Part shown: positions 9,867 to 22,655 of the stretch, piece by piece
Position numbering within the stretch: position 1 is the stretch's first letter
Layout of the letters: each line of letters begins with the position of its first letter
Source: Ancistrus triradiatus
Lineage: Eukaryota > Chordata > Actinopteri > Siluriformes > Loricariidae
Reading direction: 5' to 3'
Length of the DNA stretch: 64,000 bases
Assembly (NCBI GenBank): GCA_025084515.1
Contig: JAJAGP010003233.1
Location: 1 to 64,000 of the forward strand
Made by a program: the position numbers and the translations under genes
Notes under the pieces: generated by a model
Told to the model about the DNA's origin: nothing
Seen by the model: only the letters and a program-made list of their open reading frames with translations
Database searches by the model: none

Positions 9867-10790
9867 AACTGAAAAATTTGGAATGCTTAAGACTTTTCCA
9901 CAGTACTGTGTATAACATTTCAACTATTGTTTATTTGCAAAATCAATTAATACATTATAGCAGATGCAATTGTGCTATGGCACTATCATTGACTATATTA
10001 TTGTATAATTGTATAACAATTGTATAACTATTGTATAACAATGTTTAAGTAAATGTTACATGTCAATTTAAGGTCAGTAATGGTGTACATGCACCCGACC
10101 ATCTAGGTGATGGAAAAAAAAACTGACTCATTAGATCATATGACCTTTTTCCACACTTCTAAAGTCCAGTTCTGACACTCAAACGCCCATTGCAGGCGCT
10201 TTTGAAGGCGGACAGGGGTTAGCAAGGTAAGCACTCACCCAGGTGACCAAGGTGACTGGTTTGTGACTAGGTCTTCTGACCTTCAACCTGTATGAATAAT
10301 TGTTTTTTGGATGTTGTTGTTGTTGTTGTTTTTCTTTAATACAGCCAAAAGTGTGAGTACCGTAAGTTAGCACACTTTTACACACATAACTGACTGTCTT
10401 CATCCAGTATTAACTCAGTGGAGCACTGAGTAGAAAAAACAAGGACCTTGTTACCATAACAACAGCAGTAGTACAATTGCCACGTCACTGGTCATATGCA
10501 TTACACTGTGATTATTCAGAGATGATGCACATCCAGTTAACACTAGAGGACAAACACATTCACCAGCAGAAAAATAAATAATTTCCTGGGATAAGCCAGT
10601 TAGTATTCCACCACTATATCTGGGCTACAGTATGACACTACCTAACAGAAATACATATGCTCATTATACCATTGCTAAAACAATTGCATATCTAATCTAA
10701 TTGTGGCCTGAGACTTTTTTGTACAGTTCTGCAGATACCGCAGCACAGCACTGCAGATACAGGAAGATTGTAAACAGAGGAAAGCATAAG
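9867..10790. other. No gene seen; short (GTT)n
   Basis: Contains a (TTG)n run at about 10312-10330 and AT-rich direct repeats of TTGTATAAC near 9998-10040. No coding pattern recognised. Confidence 0.5.
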
Positions 10791-12340
10791 TCGTGGTGCT
10801 TGAAAGTTTGTGAACCCTTTAGAATTTTCTATATTTCTGCATAAATATGATCTAAAACATCATCAGATTTTCACACAAGTCCTAAAAGTAGATAAAGAGA
10901 ACCCGGTTAAACAAATGAGACAAAAATATTATACTTGCTCATTTATTTATTGAGGAAAATTATCCAACATTACATATTAGTGAGTGGCAAAAATAAGTGA
11001 ACCTTTGCTTTTAGTATCTGGTGTGACCCCCCTGTGCAGCAATAACTGCAACTAAACGTTTCCTGTAACTGTTGATCAGTCCTGCACACCGGCTTGGAGG
11101 AATTTTATCCCATTCCTCCATACAGAACAGCTTCAACTCTGGGATGTTGGTGGGTTTCCTCACATTAACTGCTCGCTTCAGGTCCTTCCACAACATTTCG
11201 ATTGGATTAAGGTCAGGACTTTGACTTGGCCATTCCAAAACATTAACTTTATTCTTCTTTAACCATTCTTTGGTAGAACCAACTTGTGTGCTTAGGGTCG
11301 TTGTCTTGCTGCATCACCCACCTTCTCTTGAGATTCAGTTCATGGACAGATGTCCTGACATTTTTCTTTAGAATTCTCTGATATAATTCAGAATTCATTG
11401 TTCCATCAATGATGGTAAGCCGTCCTGACCCAGATTCAGCAAAACAGGCCCAAACCATGATACTACCACCACCATGTTTCACAGATGGGATAAGGTTCCT
11501 ATGCTGGAATGCAGTGATTTCCTTTCTCCAAACATAACGCTTTTCTTTTAAACCAAAAGTTCTATTTTGGTCTCATCCGTCCACAAAACATTCTTCCAAT
11601 AGCCTTCTGGCTTGTCCAAGTGATCTTTAGCAAACTGCAGACGAGCAGCAATGTTCTTTTTGGAGAGCAGTGGCTTTCTCCTTGCAGCCCTGCCATGCAC
11701 ATCGCTGTTGTTCAGTGTTCTTCTGATGGCCTTCAGTTGCTTAGAAGTTACTCTGGGGTCCTTTGTGACCTCGGCAACTATTACATGCCTTGCTCTTGGA
11801 CTGATCTTTCTTAGTCAATCACTCATGTGGAGGGAAACAGTGGTCTTTCCTCCATTTGTACACAATCTGTCTGACTGTGGATTGGTGGAGTCCAAGCTCT
11901 TTAGATATGGTTTTGTAACCTTTTCCAGCCTGATGAGCATCAACAACTCTTTTTCTGAGGTCCGCCTTTGTTCATGCCATGATACACTTCCACAAACATG
12001 TGTTGTGAAAAGCAGACTTTGATAGATTCCTGTTCTTTAAATAAAACAGGGTGCCCACTCACACCTGATTGTCGTCCCATTGATTGAAAACACCTGGCTC
12101 TAATTTCACCTTCAAATTAATTGCTAATCCTAGAGGATCACAAACTTTTGGCACTCACTAATATGTAATTTTTTCTTCAATAAATAAATGACCAAGTACA
12201 ATATTTTTGTCTCATTTGTTTAACTGGGTTCTCTTTATCTACTTTTAGGACTTGTGTGAAAATCTGATGATGTTTTAGGTCATATTTATGCAGAAATATA
12301 GAACATTATAAATGGTTCACAAACTTTCAAGCACCACAGT
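10791..12340 (-). mobile_element. Full-length Tc1/mariner family A copy 3
   Basis: The left edge is GTGGTGCTTGAAAGTTTGTG and the right edge its inverted copy (...CAAGCACCACAGT). The transposase reads on the minus strand. It is the only family A copy here that keeps the catalytic glutamate codon. Confidence 0.92.
11011..11999 (-). pseudogene. Broken Tc1-like transposase (family A copy 3)
   Basis: The family start ATG lies at 11999-11997. Open pieces cover the core with QQDNDPKHTS (11249-11482) and the C-terminus with NPIEMLWKDLK (11011-11238), so the third catalytic residue Glu is retained. Frameshifts separate these pieces near 11240-11280, and the HTH region is also broken. It is the nearest of the copies to the ancestral active site, but not functional as read. 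Confidence 0.87.
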
Positions 12341-12447
12341 AATTCTCACAAATGTTCATTCTTTAAGGTTGTAAAGCTCTTTTATTTTTGTAGCATCTCA
12401 CAAAAACTCATTAGTGAAATACACTGCACAAAGTCACATCTTAACTA

Positions 12448-12705
12448 CAATGGGGCAAAAAAGTATTTAGTCAGTCACTGATTGAATAAGTTCTACTACT
12501 TAGAAAGATGAGAGAGGTCTGTAATTTTAATCATAGGTACAGTTCAAATATGAGAGACAAAATGAAAGGATTTTTAAAGAATTTAATTTTAAATTATGGT
12601 GGAAAATAAGTATTTGGTCAATAACAAAAGTTCAACTCAATACTTTGTAACATAACCTTTGTTGGCAATGACAGGTCAAATGTTTCCTGTAAGTCTTCAC
12701 CAGAC
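12448..12705 (-). mobile_element. Tc1-like family B fragment (3' end)
   Basis: It starts CAATGGGGCAAAAAAGTATT after TA (12446-12447) and runs into the reverse complement of the family B transposase C-terminus (GTAACATAACCTTTGTTGGC). It stops abruptly at about 12705. Confidence 0.85.
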
Positions 12706-13329
12706 TTATCATCAAATCAAATCCATCAGTTCCACCAGTACATAAACATGCCAGATTATTTAGCTATTCAACGAAAATTTTTGTTGTCATGTCTGTGAAT
12801 TGTTTATTTGCTACGAAGTTAAAAAGCCTGGCGAGTATCCTCTAAGTTTGGTGATTCCATAGTTTTTGCCCGGGTTTGTAGTTTTAAGATTTAAATGAAT
12901 AACTATTGTAAACTATTAACTCTGTATACTGCCACTGAGGTCTTCACAGTTTTTCTTGTGCCATTTAATATAGAAATATCGCATCACAAGTTTCTATTTT
13001 ACAGAGGTTATCATGGGTTGCAATCAAGTGCATACAAAAGAATCCAGATAACATTCCTCCACACAGCCAACTAAACTGGGCTCTCAAGGACATCAGGACT
13101 GCCAACACATATTGTTGACAATCATGCTGATTGTTATATCAGATGATTATATCACACAGACAGACTGCAGCATATGCAAAATAGGCCAAAATCCATCGAT
13201 CCTTCATTTGTTGAAACTTCTTTTCTTCATTTGTTGAAACATTTGTTCTTTGGAATTAGAAGAGGTTGAAATTCTGCACTTATATTGGATATATATAATA
13301 TTGGATCTTTACATCATTATCATTATCAT
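12706..13329. other. No gene seen
   Basis: No recognisable gene or repeat, except a short (ATC/ATT)-rich run before 13330. Confidence 0.45.
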
Positions 13330-13487
13330 CCTCAATAAATAAATGAGCAAGTATAATATTTTTGTGTCATTTGTTTAACTGGGTATATACTTTTAGGACT
13401 TGTGTGAAAATCTGATGATGTTTTAGGTCATATTTACGCAGAAATATAGAACGTCCTAAAGGGTTCACAAACTTTCAAGCACCACTG
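13330..13487 (+). mobile_element. Solo right end of Tc1 family A (copy 4)
   Basis: Only the last ~158 bp are present (CTCAATAAATAAATGAGCAA to ...CAAGCACCACTG, TA at 13488-13489), nearly identical to the right ends of copies 1 and 7. Confidence 0.9.
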
Positions 13488-13661
13488 TAATTCATAATGA
13501 AATCTCTTACGAAAAAAAAAGTATTTTCCAGCTACATTTCAACATCAATTGGTGACTGACCAAAGAGTGATGCCAGCTTGAGGGAGTGACCTCATCTGTG
13601 CGATGCAGTTTTCAGCCACAGGAATTAGGTTATGCATCAAATCATTCAATAGATTCCATCT

Positions 13662-13720
<59 letters not shown>
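13662..13720. repeat. (CT)n microsatellite
   Basis: About 29 CT units with a single interruption (CTAT) at 13681-13684. Confidence 0.95.
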
Positions 13721-13724
<4 letters not shown>

Positions 13725-14044
13725 CTTTACATCTTCTCCTCTTTCTCTCTTTCTAGTGAGTGTACTCCACACAACCTAAAGTGCAATTGGAGAATATAGC
13801 TGTAAGCCTGCACAGATTGTGTACTGAAGATTCTGTTAGATGGAAGCCAGTGATGATTTAACATAAGTTCTTTGCCAGTTAGCAGAAGCTGATTTTTGGA
13901 AGACAGTGGATTGATTTTTTCTCTATAAAATGATATAAAATGCAGCTCCAAATCAGGAAAAACATGGGACAGTATGGAAAATACAAATAATTTTTAAAAA
14001 TCAGTGTGCCTTACTTTGACATTTATTGTTGAAGCCTCATGTCC

Positions 14045-14625
14045 AGAAGAGACCTCAACTTTTCTGGGCTTAGAGTCACCTAGGATGGACTTTCACACAG
14101 TGGAAATGTGTATTGGGTCATACTAGTTAGTTTTTTGGACGTGTGCTCCGGACCAGTCAGCAACAAGTACAAAAGCAAGGGTCTGTCATGGTATGGGCTT
14201 GCAAAGGTCAATTACACTTTTTTTGATGGGGCATTAATGCAGAAAACTACATTGAGATTTTAGAGCAACATAAGCTGCCTTCAAGACAACATCTTTTCCA
14301 GGAGCATCCATGCATTTTTCAACAAGACAATGCAAAACCACATGCTGCACACATTACAAAAGCATGGCTGTGGAAGAAAAGACTACGGAGACTAGCCCGT
14401 CTGTCACCAGTAGAGAATGTATGGAGATATTAAGTATTGTATGTGTTGATGCAACATTACAAATTGATAAATGATTTACCGTCCCAACTTATTTTGGAAT
14501 ATGTTGCAGGCCTGGAATGCAGGAATGGATGTTTATTAACAAATGAAATGAAGTTGACCAGACAGACTTAAAATATCTTGGGTTCATACTGTCTGCAATG
14601 AATACAACAAACACTTATGGGCATT
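14045..14625 (+). mobile_element. Degenerate Tc1-like family C transposon
   Basis: The plus-strand text reads as the second half of a Tc1-type transposase: 'FQQDNAKPHAAHITKAWL' (second catalytic Asp, 14318-14370) and then a decayed 'SPVENVW' with the Glu position. Many stops separate them. It is followed by the family tail GAATGCAGGAATGGATGTTT also seen at 2349. No intact terminal repeat was recognised. Confidence 0.8.
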
Positions 14626-16257
14626 AGTCTACTAATCTTGGTGTCAATCACATATTTAATCTTATTTTTATTTATTTATTTATTGTGTACAGTTGCTCTG
14701 GTGCAGAACAGAGCAAAAAAAATGTCTGCATCCCAAACCCCTTAGTCCTTTGATTAAAGCAGAGACAAAGATGAGCTGTCATCATGCACAATGTGCAACC
14801 ATAAAATAGCTTCACTAAATATATCCATGCTGCTGAAAGAAATCTGATTACCCAGAACCTCAAGTTTTCCCTTTACTAAGTTATCCAAGTGCAAGTACAT
14901 TTGATTGTAGCATCACTGTTTAAATCTCATTTCTTGCAGTTATGAAATTATTCAGTGTGCATTTATACATCAAACTTAACCGTTTATTCAAATAATGTCG
15001 ACAGTTTTACCTCTGCTTTCATCCTAACAATGGTAGTTAAATATTGTTGATGTTGTTCTATGTAATGCTGTAGAACACTAACTCTAGAACAATGAATATA
15101 CCATTCCCTCATCCATTAGTTCTATTAACAAGACTTAATTGTTTTCTGGCGATCAATGTATTAGGATCAATTTGAGCAGACAGTGGTGCCAACTCACACC
15201 GGGTACTTATTGTAATATAACAGAAATCCCTGTTAGAATGGTAATACACATGGCTCGAGAGAGGGAGAAAACAGAAGGGACTAACAGCACTAAAGAGAGA
15301 TATTATATAAACACCAGCGAAATACCAGACGTGCACACATGCCGAGCACATGGAGAAAAGAGAGAGAACAAGTGAGAGACAATAAAAGACTGTACACACA
15401 AAGTAGAAAGCCAGCGTCCTGCTGTTGAGGACGATTGCAGTCTCCTAATGGATGCAGCTCCTGTGGAGAGTGCAAAGCCCTGCTGCTGGGATAACACACA
15501 CGTGCTTTGCAGCATGTCATGCACACACGCACACACACACACACACACACAAGCGTGACTCTGTACAATGATGTCACCTTCACCAGACGTGTGTGCCATA
15601 CGCAATCTCACCAGAGTCCGGCTAAGTACTTTCTTACATAATATGCTTCTCCTTTGGCTGGGGGAGAGCTATTATGCCTTGTGAAAGCTGCTGATTTATT
15701 CCCCTGTCTAGGTGCACATACGCATGTCAACATCACAACAGACTGCTGGGTTATGGGTGAGCGTAGCTCACAAAGGGACCGACGTGCACCCCTACAAAAC
15801 ATGTGGGTTGCTATGCGTCAGGGCTGGTTTACAAATCTGTGACAGAGCGTCTGGGAACACATTAGAACACCATTCACAGATGTCTGCCTATAGGTGTCTG
15901 TCTTTATGCTTGCACCTAATGTTAATGTGCTAGTACTGAAAAGGAAGAGCATTTATAATAACTCTAAGTACATGGTTTACCGATAAATAATGCTACCCAA
16001 GGTAAATCATAAGAAATTGTACAGTGTTGATGTAATTAACTCTACAGCAATGAGACATGTTGATGATGTTCTGTTTTTAATACTCTGATACATGAGACAT
16101 GCATGTAACTGTTTTATTCATCATTCTTTTATTATAATGATGAATGCAGCTTCATTGCACTGTTTATCTGGCTTGCTGTTGCATTGCTATTTAATTCCTC
16201 TTAATGCCATAAAGACGTATAGCTCACAGTACTTATAATGATTACAAATAGATCAGG
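14626..16257. other. No gene seen; (CA)n at 15526-15552
   Basis: The overlapping open frames around 15109-15611 come from the CA repeat and chance; none shows a domain. 15600-15930 is slightly more GC-rich but not recognisable. Confidence 0.45.
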
Positions 16258-16915
16258 TATAGTCTTATACAAAATTTTGGGCACCCTTGGTCAAATTATA
16301 TATTTTGTTGTTGTTGTTGTTATTGTTGTTTTGTCCTGCTTTTTCTTTGTTTTTAATTAAATAAAGTTAACACAAGCACTGCAGGGGAAAAATGAACAAT
16401 TACTGTTAATAACTATAGAAACATAAAATATAAAATTTGGCTTCGGTACCTTTTAGAAGATGCATATTTTGTTTAATCTAAGACCAATCATTGTCTGATC
16501 AGGTATGCAAACAAGAACCCTCACCTCACTGCCAAGTTCCTGCAGGAATGTTTGGCCTGTATGGGAGTACGTGACTCTTGCATGCGAGTCATCATAAGAA
16601 TTTACCTTAAGAATTTACTATCTTATCACAAAAGTCTGTGTCTGAAATATGTAGACATTTTGATCAAGGTTGTTAACACAACAGGTATGTTACTTGGGGA
16701 AAAAGCTAAATCTGTATAAGAAAACGGCAAAGCGTGTTGGTTATGCTTTGGGTTTGTGTGGCAGTCATTGGCACTGGAAGCATTGTGTTGCTAGTGGAAA
16801 GAGCAGCCAGTGTCTCACAGACAGCACAGAAACTGAAGTTAAAAAGATGTTGGATGTTACAAGAAGCCACTTATTGAAAACATACCCTGAATTTCAAACA
16901 TGCTGAGAACGCGAC
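16258..16915 (+). mobile_element. Degenerate Tc1-like family E relic
   Basis: The left end AGTCTTATACAAAATTTTGG, followed by GCACCC, resembles Tc1 terminal repeats with inner GGGCACCC motifs. Further in, 'GGTTTGTGTGGCAGTCATTG' matches the GCVAATG-type core of fish Tc1 transposases, followed by decayed text. The right end is not identified. Confidence 0.5.
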
Positions 16916-19058
16916 ACAAAAATATGTCTTAAGAAAAAAAAAATGTTCTGTAAGGAAGAGGAGTGGTAAATTCCTAGCAAGAACACAAAGACTGCTACGA
17001 GAAACATTTTGAGAATGTCTCAGTGGATATACTAAAAAATATTAAATGACACCACTTTTTAACATGTCCCATTTTCCAATATGTTAAATGAAACATTATT
17101 TGGATTTTAAACTCACATAACAGATTAAAACTACCATTTCATGGGGAAAAAATCATGTACTTATATTTGTGTTTCTTGCCCATAATAATTTATACCAAAA
17201 GACTGGGGTAAAAGAAGCTCTTTTCTAGTTCATATGAAAAAGAGGTGAGGGAAAATCCAACTGTTGTTGTGCTGTGTATGATCAGTTTTCATGCAACCTC
17301 CCATAGACCTGCTTTAAATATCTCTGTGCATTGCTTTTACACAACCTTTTGTGCATGAAAAGTGGTTTTGGGATATGCCGTTTAAAATGAGGTCTCCTGT
17401 CTTTTGTGTCTGTGTGAAAGGCAGAACAGACATGTACGTTCGGCTTGCATCTGGAGGTCTAGGGCAAAGGAGAGTGATCTAGCTTCCATCTGCTGCTTTA
17501 TCATGTTCTTTGGGAGTGAGAGGGGCCCTCTGCCACCCCTCACACAATGGAGAGTCTGCACCTCCTGTCATAAAAATGTAGGGCGCCATCACCTCCATTC
17601 AACCGGCTAAATGCAATTATTCAAATCTCTGGTTGCGTGTGTTCATACACCTGTCTCAGTTTGACCTTTGTGTCCTGTTCTGGTCAAAAGAACGTTTTTT
17701 CATCAAATTCTAAACATTTACTTTTATATTTGGTTTTAAGTTAGAAGAACCATTGTTTGTTTACAGAAAGAAAATTCTGATCATTTTAACTTAATAACAA
17801 GATTATGGGAAAATCTTGAAGCTATTAAAACTTTAGCATACACACCTGCTATCAGAAAGATGAGCAAGCATGGGTGGGTGTTATTTATGTATATATTTAT
17901 TGATAATTGGTCAAAAATGGGGATGAATGAATACATTTTTGAGTATTGTACAATCATATTCCCATAAACCCAGAAAAGATGGGCTGCGTCACTGGGACAG
18001 CCACTGCTATCTAATTAATTAAGTAAGAGGGTTAACATAATCTCATGCTGTTGAGGAGCTCATGACTTGAAATAAGTCTGAACATATCAGTAAAGCACAG
18101 GGCATTCCCTCTGTAGATATCCTGTAATTAAAACCATCCTTTATCCAAAATTTTAAGTCATTAAATACAGGCTGCTGGCCTTTGCCTAACATTCCCTTTA
18201 ATAATCCTCAATGATGTAACTATTGTTTCCTGTCACCTCTGTTCTATGATTTAGCATCATGTGCTCTTTTTTACATTTTGACATCATGTGCTCTTTTTTT
18301 ACTTCTCATTTTCAATGGGAAACTGCCAGAAGTCTGACTAGTTCAGCTATGGAATGCTAAAGGTGTGACACAACAAAGGGATAATGAATTCTTGGTGTCA
18401 TTTGCATTCCTGTTTTGTGATGGCAGAAACACACTGCCTAAAACTGGTTTCATGTCTCACAGTAGCTATGTTATACAGTTGCAGCTAGAACGCCAATCTT
18501 CTGACCATTTCTATGTCTATTACAGAAGGTATAGCTAAACAGCATATGGAGTAAAACATGGCACTTTCTCTAAACGTCATGATTTTGATAGATTTGAAAA
18601 TATTCTGTTACAGCTGCCACACATTTAATAATTTTTAATAATAATTTAATAACAAGTTCATTGTTCTGATTAATATGGTGTACATAAATGTATACATTTT
18701 TATGTGCATTTCTGGTGATCTTTTTAATGGAATTCATGGTATTTGGGGATTGCCCTCTGAATAGAACACAGGTGCTGATCCTTTAAATGTTGCCACAGTA
18801 AGAAAACTTGGAACACACCTGTGGTTTTTTTCTTAGATTCATAACCTATGCACTAGTTTGTCATATATCGAAGAAAATACAGATAATTATTTTATTTTTC
18901 AGGCATCTTCCCCTCAAACTGCTCTATATAACAAGCTCCATCACCAGTAAAAGAAAAATCAAAATTATGTATCTTGTCTAAAAGGTGGTTCGTTGTATAC
19001 TTGTGAATCTATAGCTGTTGAAAAAGTTTTTTTTGAAATGACTCACAGCAGCCTAATT
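16916..19058. other. No gene seen; ~30-bp tandem duplication at 18251-18301
   Basis: CATCATGTGCTCTTTTTTAC occurs twice about 30 bp apart. The rest is AT-rich with no coding signature. Confidence 0.45.
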
Positions 19059-19059
19059 A

Positions 19060-19236
19060 TAGCAGGCGTCGTAAGTTGTGAACTATTTAGAATTTTCTAT
19101 ATTCCTGCATAAACATGACCTAAAACACAATTTTCACAAAGTAGATAAAGAGAACAAAATAAACAAATTAGAAAAAAATATATATACTTAGTATTTATTG
19201 AAGAAACAACAAAGATCACTCTATCAGCAATGCATG
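19060..19236. mobile_element. Tc1 family A end fragment (copy 5)
   Basis: A decayed left or right terminal segment (GTTGTGAACTATTTAGAATT and onward) lies immediately upstream of copy 6 and ends two bases before that copy's left terminus. Confidence 0.8.
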
Positions 19237-19238
19237 TA

Positions 19239-20609
19239 CAATGGTGCTTGAAAGTTTGTGAACCTGTTAGAATTTTTTATATTTCTGCATAAATGTCACC
19301 TAAAACATCATCAGATTGTCAGACAAGTCCTAAAAGTAGATAAAGAGAACCCAGTTAAACAAATGAGACAAAATATTATACTTGATCATTTTCAATCAAT
19401 GGGATGACAATCAGGTGTGAGTGGGCACCCAGTTTTATTTAAAGAACAGGGATCTATCAAGTCTGCTCTTCACAACACATGTTTGTGGAAGTGTATCATG
19501 ACACGAACAAAGGAGATTTCTGAGGAGTTGTTGATGCTCATCAGCCTGGAAAAGGTTACAGAACCATCTCTCAAGAGTTTGGACTCCACCAATTTACAGT
19601 CAGACAGATTGTGTACAAATGGAGGAAATTCAAGACCATTGTTACCCTCCCCAGGAGTGGTCGACCAACAAAGATCACTCCAAGAGCAAGGCGTGTAATA
19701 GTTGGCAAGGTCACAAAGGATCCCAGGGTAACTTCTAAGCAACTGAAGGCCTCTCTGACATTAGCCAATGTTAATGTTCATGAGTCCACCATCAGAAGAA
19801 CACTGAACAACAATGGTGTGCATGGCAGGGTTGCAAGAAGAAAGCCGCTGCTTTCCAAAAAGAACATTGCTGCTCGTCTGCAGTTTGCTAAAGATCACAT
19901 GGACAAGTCAGAAGGCTATTGGAAGAAAGTTTTGTGGATGGATGAGACCAAAACAGAACTTTTTGGTTTAAAAGAAAAGTGTTATGTTTGGAGAAAGGAA
20001 AACACTGCATTCCAGCATAAGAACCTTATCCCATCTGTGAAACATGGTGGTGGTAGTACCATGGTTTGGGCCTGTTTTGCTGCATCTGGGCCAGGGCGGC
20101 TTGCCATCATTGATGGAACAAGGAATTCTGAATTACATCAGAGAATTCTAAACGAAAATGTCAGGACATCTGTCCATGAGCTGAATCTCAAGAGAAGGTG
20201 GGTCATGCAGCAAGACAACGATCCTAAGCACACAAGTTTTTCTACCAAAGAATGATTAAAGAAGAATAAAGATAATATTTTCGAATGGCCGAGTCAAAGT
20301 CCTGATCTTAATCTAATCAAAATGCTGTGGAAGGACCTGAAGCGAGCAGTTAATGTGAGGAAACCCACCAACATCCCAGAGTTGAAGCTGTTCTGTACGG
20401 AGGAATGGGCTAAAATTCCTCCAAGCCGGTGTGCAGGACTGATCAACAGTTACAGGAAACGTTTAGTTACAGTTATTGCTGCACAGGGGGGACACCAGAT
20501 ACTGAAAGCAAAGGTTCACCTACTTTTGAAAATCTGACGATGTTTTAGGTCACATTTATGTAGTAATATAGAAAATTCTAAAGGATTCACAAACTTTTAA
20601 GCACCACTG
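19239..20609 (+). mobile_element. Tc1/mariner family A copy 6
   Basis: It is flanked by TA (19237-19238 and 20610-20611); the left end is CAATGGTGCTTGAAAGTTTG and the right end ...AAGCACCACTG. At ~1370 bp it is shorter than copy 2 because of internal deletions in both non-coding ends. Confidence 0.93.
19479..20520 (+). pseudogene. Broken Tc1-like transposase (family A copy 6)
   Basis: The family start ATG is at 19479. The longest intact piece (19611-20255, 214 aa) spans the second HTH (GRPTKITPRARRVIVGKVTK), the first catalytic Asp (MDETKTELFG) and the second (QQDNDPKHTS). It ends at a TGA in place of the Trp of KEW (20253-20255). The remaining C-terminus (to ~20520) is open but carries Lys at the catalytic Glu position (NLIKMLW). 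It is the longest family A reading frame in the window, but the active site is incomplete. Confidence 0.9.
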
Positions 20610-20781
20610 TATGTAATATTAGGCCAATGTGATGGATTCCTATATCTGGAGGTGGAGGATGCCAGCTAAAAAAGTGAAAACAAATGTATCTCATAAGAAT
20701 ATTCTGGTTAATATTGATTTTCTCACTAATGCAGAGCAATGGTGTGGAGACCCCTGTCAAAGCAGAGGACCTAGGCAACTA

Positions 20782-22292
20782 CAGTGAAGCAAAAAAGTAT
20801 TTAGTCAGTCAGTCACTGATTGTGCAAGTTCTCCAATTCCAGGAAATCACATTGTAGGATTTTTGAAGAATTTAATTGTAAAACATGGTGGAAAATAAGT
20901 ATTTGGTCACCCACAAACAAGCAAGATTTATAGCTCTCACAGACCTGTAACTTCTTCTTTAAGAAGCTCTTCTGTCCTCCACTCGTTACCTGTATTAATG
21001 GTACTTGTTTGATCTCGTTATCTGTATAAAAGACACCTGTCCACAGCCTCAAACAGTCAGACTCCAAACTCAACCATGGCCAAGACCAAAGAGCTGTCAA
21101 AGGACACCAGGAAGAAAATTGTAGACCTGCACCAAGCAGGGAAGAGTGAATCTACAATAGGCTAGTGGGTTGGTATGAATAAATCAACTGTGGGAGCAAT
21201 TGTAAGAAAATGGAAGACATGCAAGACCACTGATAATCTCCCTCGATCTGGGGCCCCATGCAAGATTTGATCCTGTGGGGTCAAAATAATCATGAGATCG
21301 GTGAGCAAAAATCCCAGAACTACATGGAGGGGCCTGATGAATGACCTGCAGAGAGCTGGGACCAAAGAGACAAAAGCTACCATCAGTAACACACTACGTC
21401 GAGAGGGACTCAGATCCTGCAGTGCCAGGCGTGTCCCCCTGCTTAAGCCAGTACATGTCCAGGCTCGTCTGAAGTTTGCCAGAGAGCATATGGATGATCC
21501 AGAAGAAGATTGGGAGAATATCATGTGGTCAGATGAAACCAAAATAGAACTTTTTGGTAAAAACTCAACTCGCCATGTTTGGAGGAAGAAGAATTCTGAG
21601 TTGCGCCATACCTACTGTGAAGCATGGGGGTGAAAACCTCATGCTTTGGAGATGTTTATCTGCAAAGGGGACAGGACGACTGATCCGTGTTAAGGGAAGA
21701 ATGAATGGGGCCATGTATTGTGAGATTTTAAGCCAAAACCTCATTCCATTAGTGACAGCATTGAAGATGGAACGTGGCTGGGTCTTCCAGCTTGACAATG
21801 ATCCCAAACACACCGTTCGGGCATCAAAGGAGTGGCTCCTTAAAAAGCATTTCAAGGTCCTGGAGTGGCCTAGCCAGTCTCCAGACCTCAACCCCATAGA
21901 AAATTTTTGGAGGGAGTTGAAAGTCCATGTTGCCCCAAAACATCACTGCTCTAGAGGAGATCTGCATGGAGGATTGGGCCAAAATACCAGCTACAGTGTG
22001 TGCCAACCTGGTGAAGACTTACAGGAAATGTTTGACCTCTGTCATTGCCAACAAAAGTTATGTTACAAAGTATTGCGTTGAACCAGATTTATTGACCAAA
22101 TACTTACTTTCTATCATGATTTACAATTAAATTCTTTAAAAATCCTACAATGTGATTTCCTGGATTTTTTTTCTCATTTTGTCTCTCATAGTTGAAGTGT
22201 ACCTATGATGAAAATTACAGATCTTTCTTATCTTTCTAAGTCGGAGAACTTGCACAATCAGTGACTGACTAAATACTTTTCTTGCTCCACTG
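20782..22292 (+). mobile_element. Full-length Tc1/mariner family B copy 1
   Basis: TA flanks lie at 20780-20781 and 22293-22294. The left end CAGTGAAGCAAAAAAGTATT and right end AATACTTTTCTTGCTCCACTG form the inverted repeats. It sits 172 bp downstream of family A copy 6. Confidence 0.93.
21076..22130 (+). pseudogene. Broken Tc1-like transposase (family B copy 1)
   Basis: The start ATG at 21076 opens MAKTKELSKDTRKKIVDLHQ, the conserved Tc1 N-terminus. HTH domains, WSDETKIELFG (first Asp, ~21530), LDNDPKHT (second Asp, ~21795) and SPDLNPIENFW (catalytic Glu retained, ~21890-21905) are all present. The frame is lost by a stop in the N-terminal domain (TAG at ~21162) and by shifts near 21600 and 21930. 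All three DDE residues survive, so decay is by stops and frameshifts rather than active-site loss. Confidence 0.9.
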
Positions 22293-22294
22293 TA

Positions 22295-22655
22295 CCTACT
22301 TTACCTATAGCTAGTGTCGGCAATAGTTACCACTATTTCCTGTTCCTGATTTTATGAATGTATGAAGAACTTATGGTACATAATCAGCTGCAGCACTTTG
22401 TATCACCAAACAAAAAAAAACTGTTGCTCTGGGTATAATCCAAGTCTTCCTTCTTCTCAGTGGTGGAAGAAGTACGCAAGCTCTTCACGTAAAAGTGCTA
22501 CTAATTTACTAAAAATACTGAACTAAACTGAATCAAAAATACAGAATCAAAAACAATAAAAATATTTTCAAACACATTGAACCAATATATAGTTCCAGAG
22601 TGTTGCGCATGACTCGGTGTGTAAAAAAGCATGAAGGCTTGGGCTTACTTGACGC
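22295..22655. other. No gene seen
   Basis: AT-rich DNA with no recognised element. Confidence 0.45.

Noticed and set aside
13545..13772. Arg/Glu-rich 75-aa frame (minus)
   Set aside because: Produced by the (CT)n microsatellite.
15290..15611. Overlapping Cys/Val-rich minus frames
   Set aside because: Produced by the (CA)n run at 15526-15552 plus chance; no domain or conserved start context.
21565..22006. Minus-strand frames opposite the family B transposase
   Set aside because: Antisense shadows of the DDE domain; the plus-strand reading has all the motifs.
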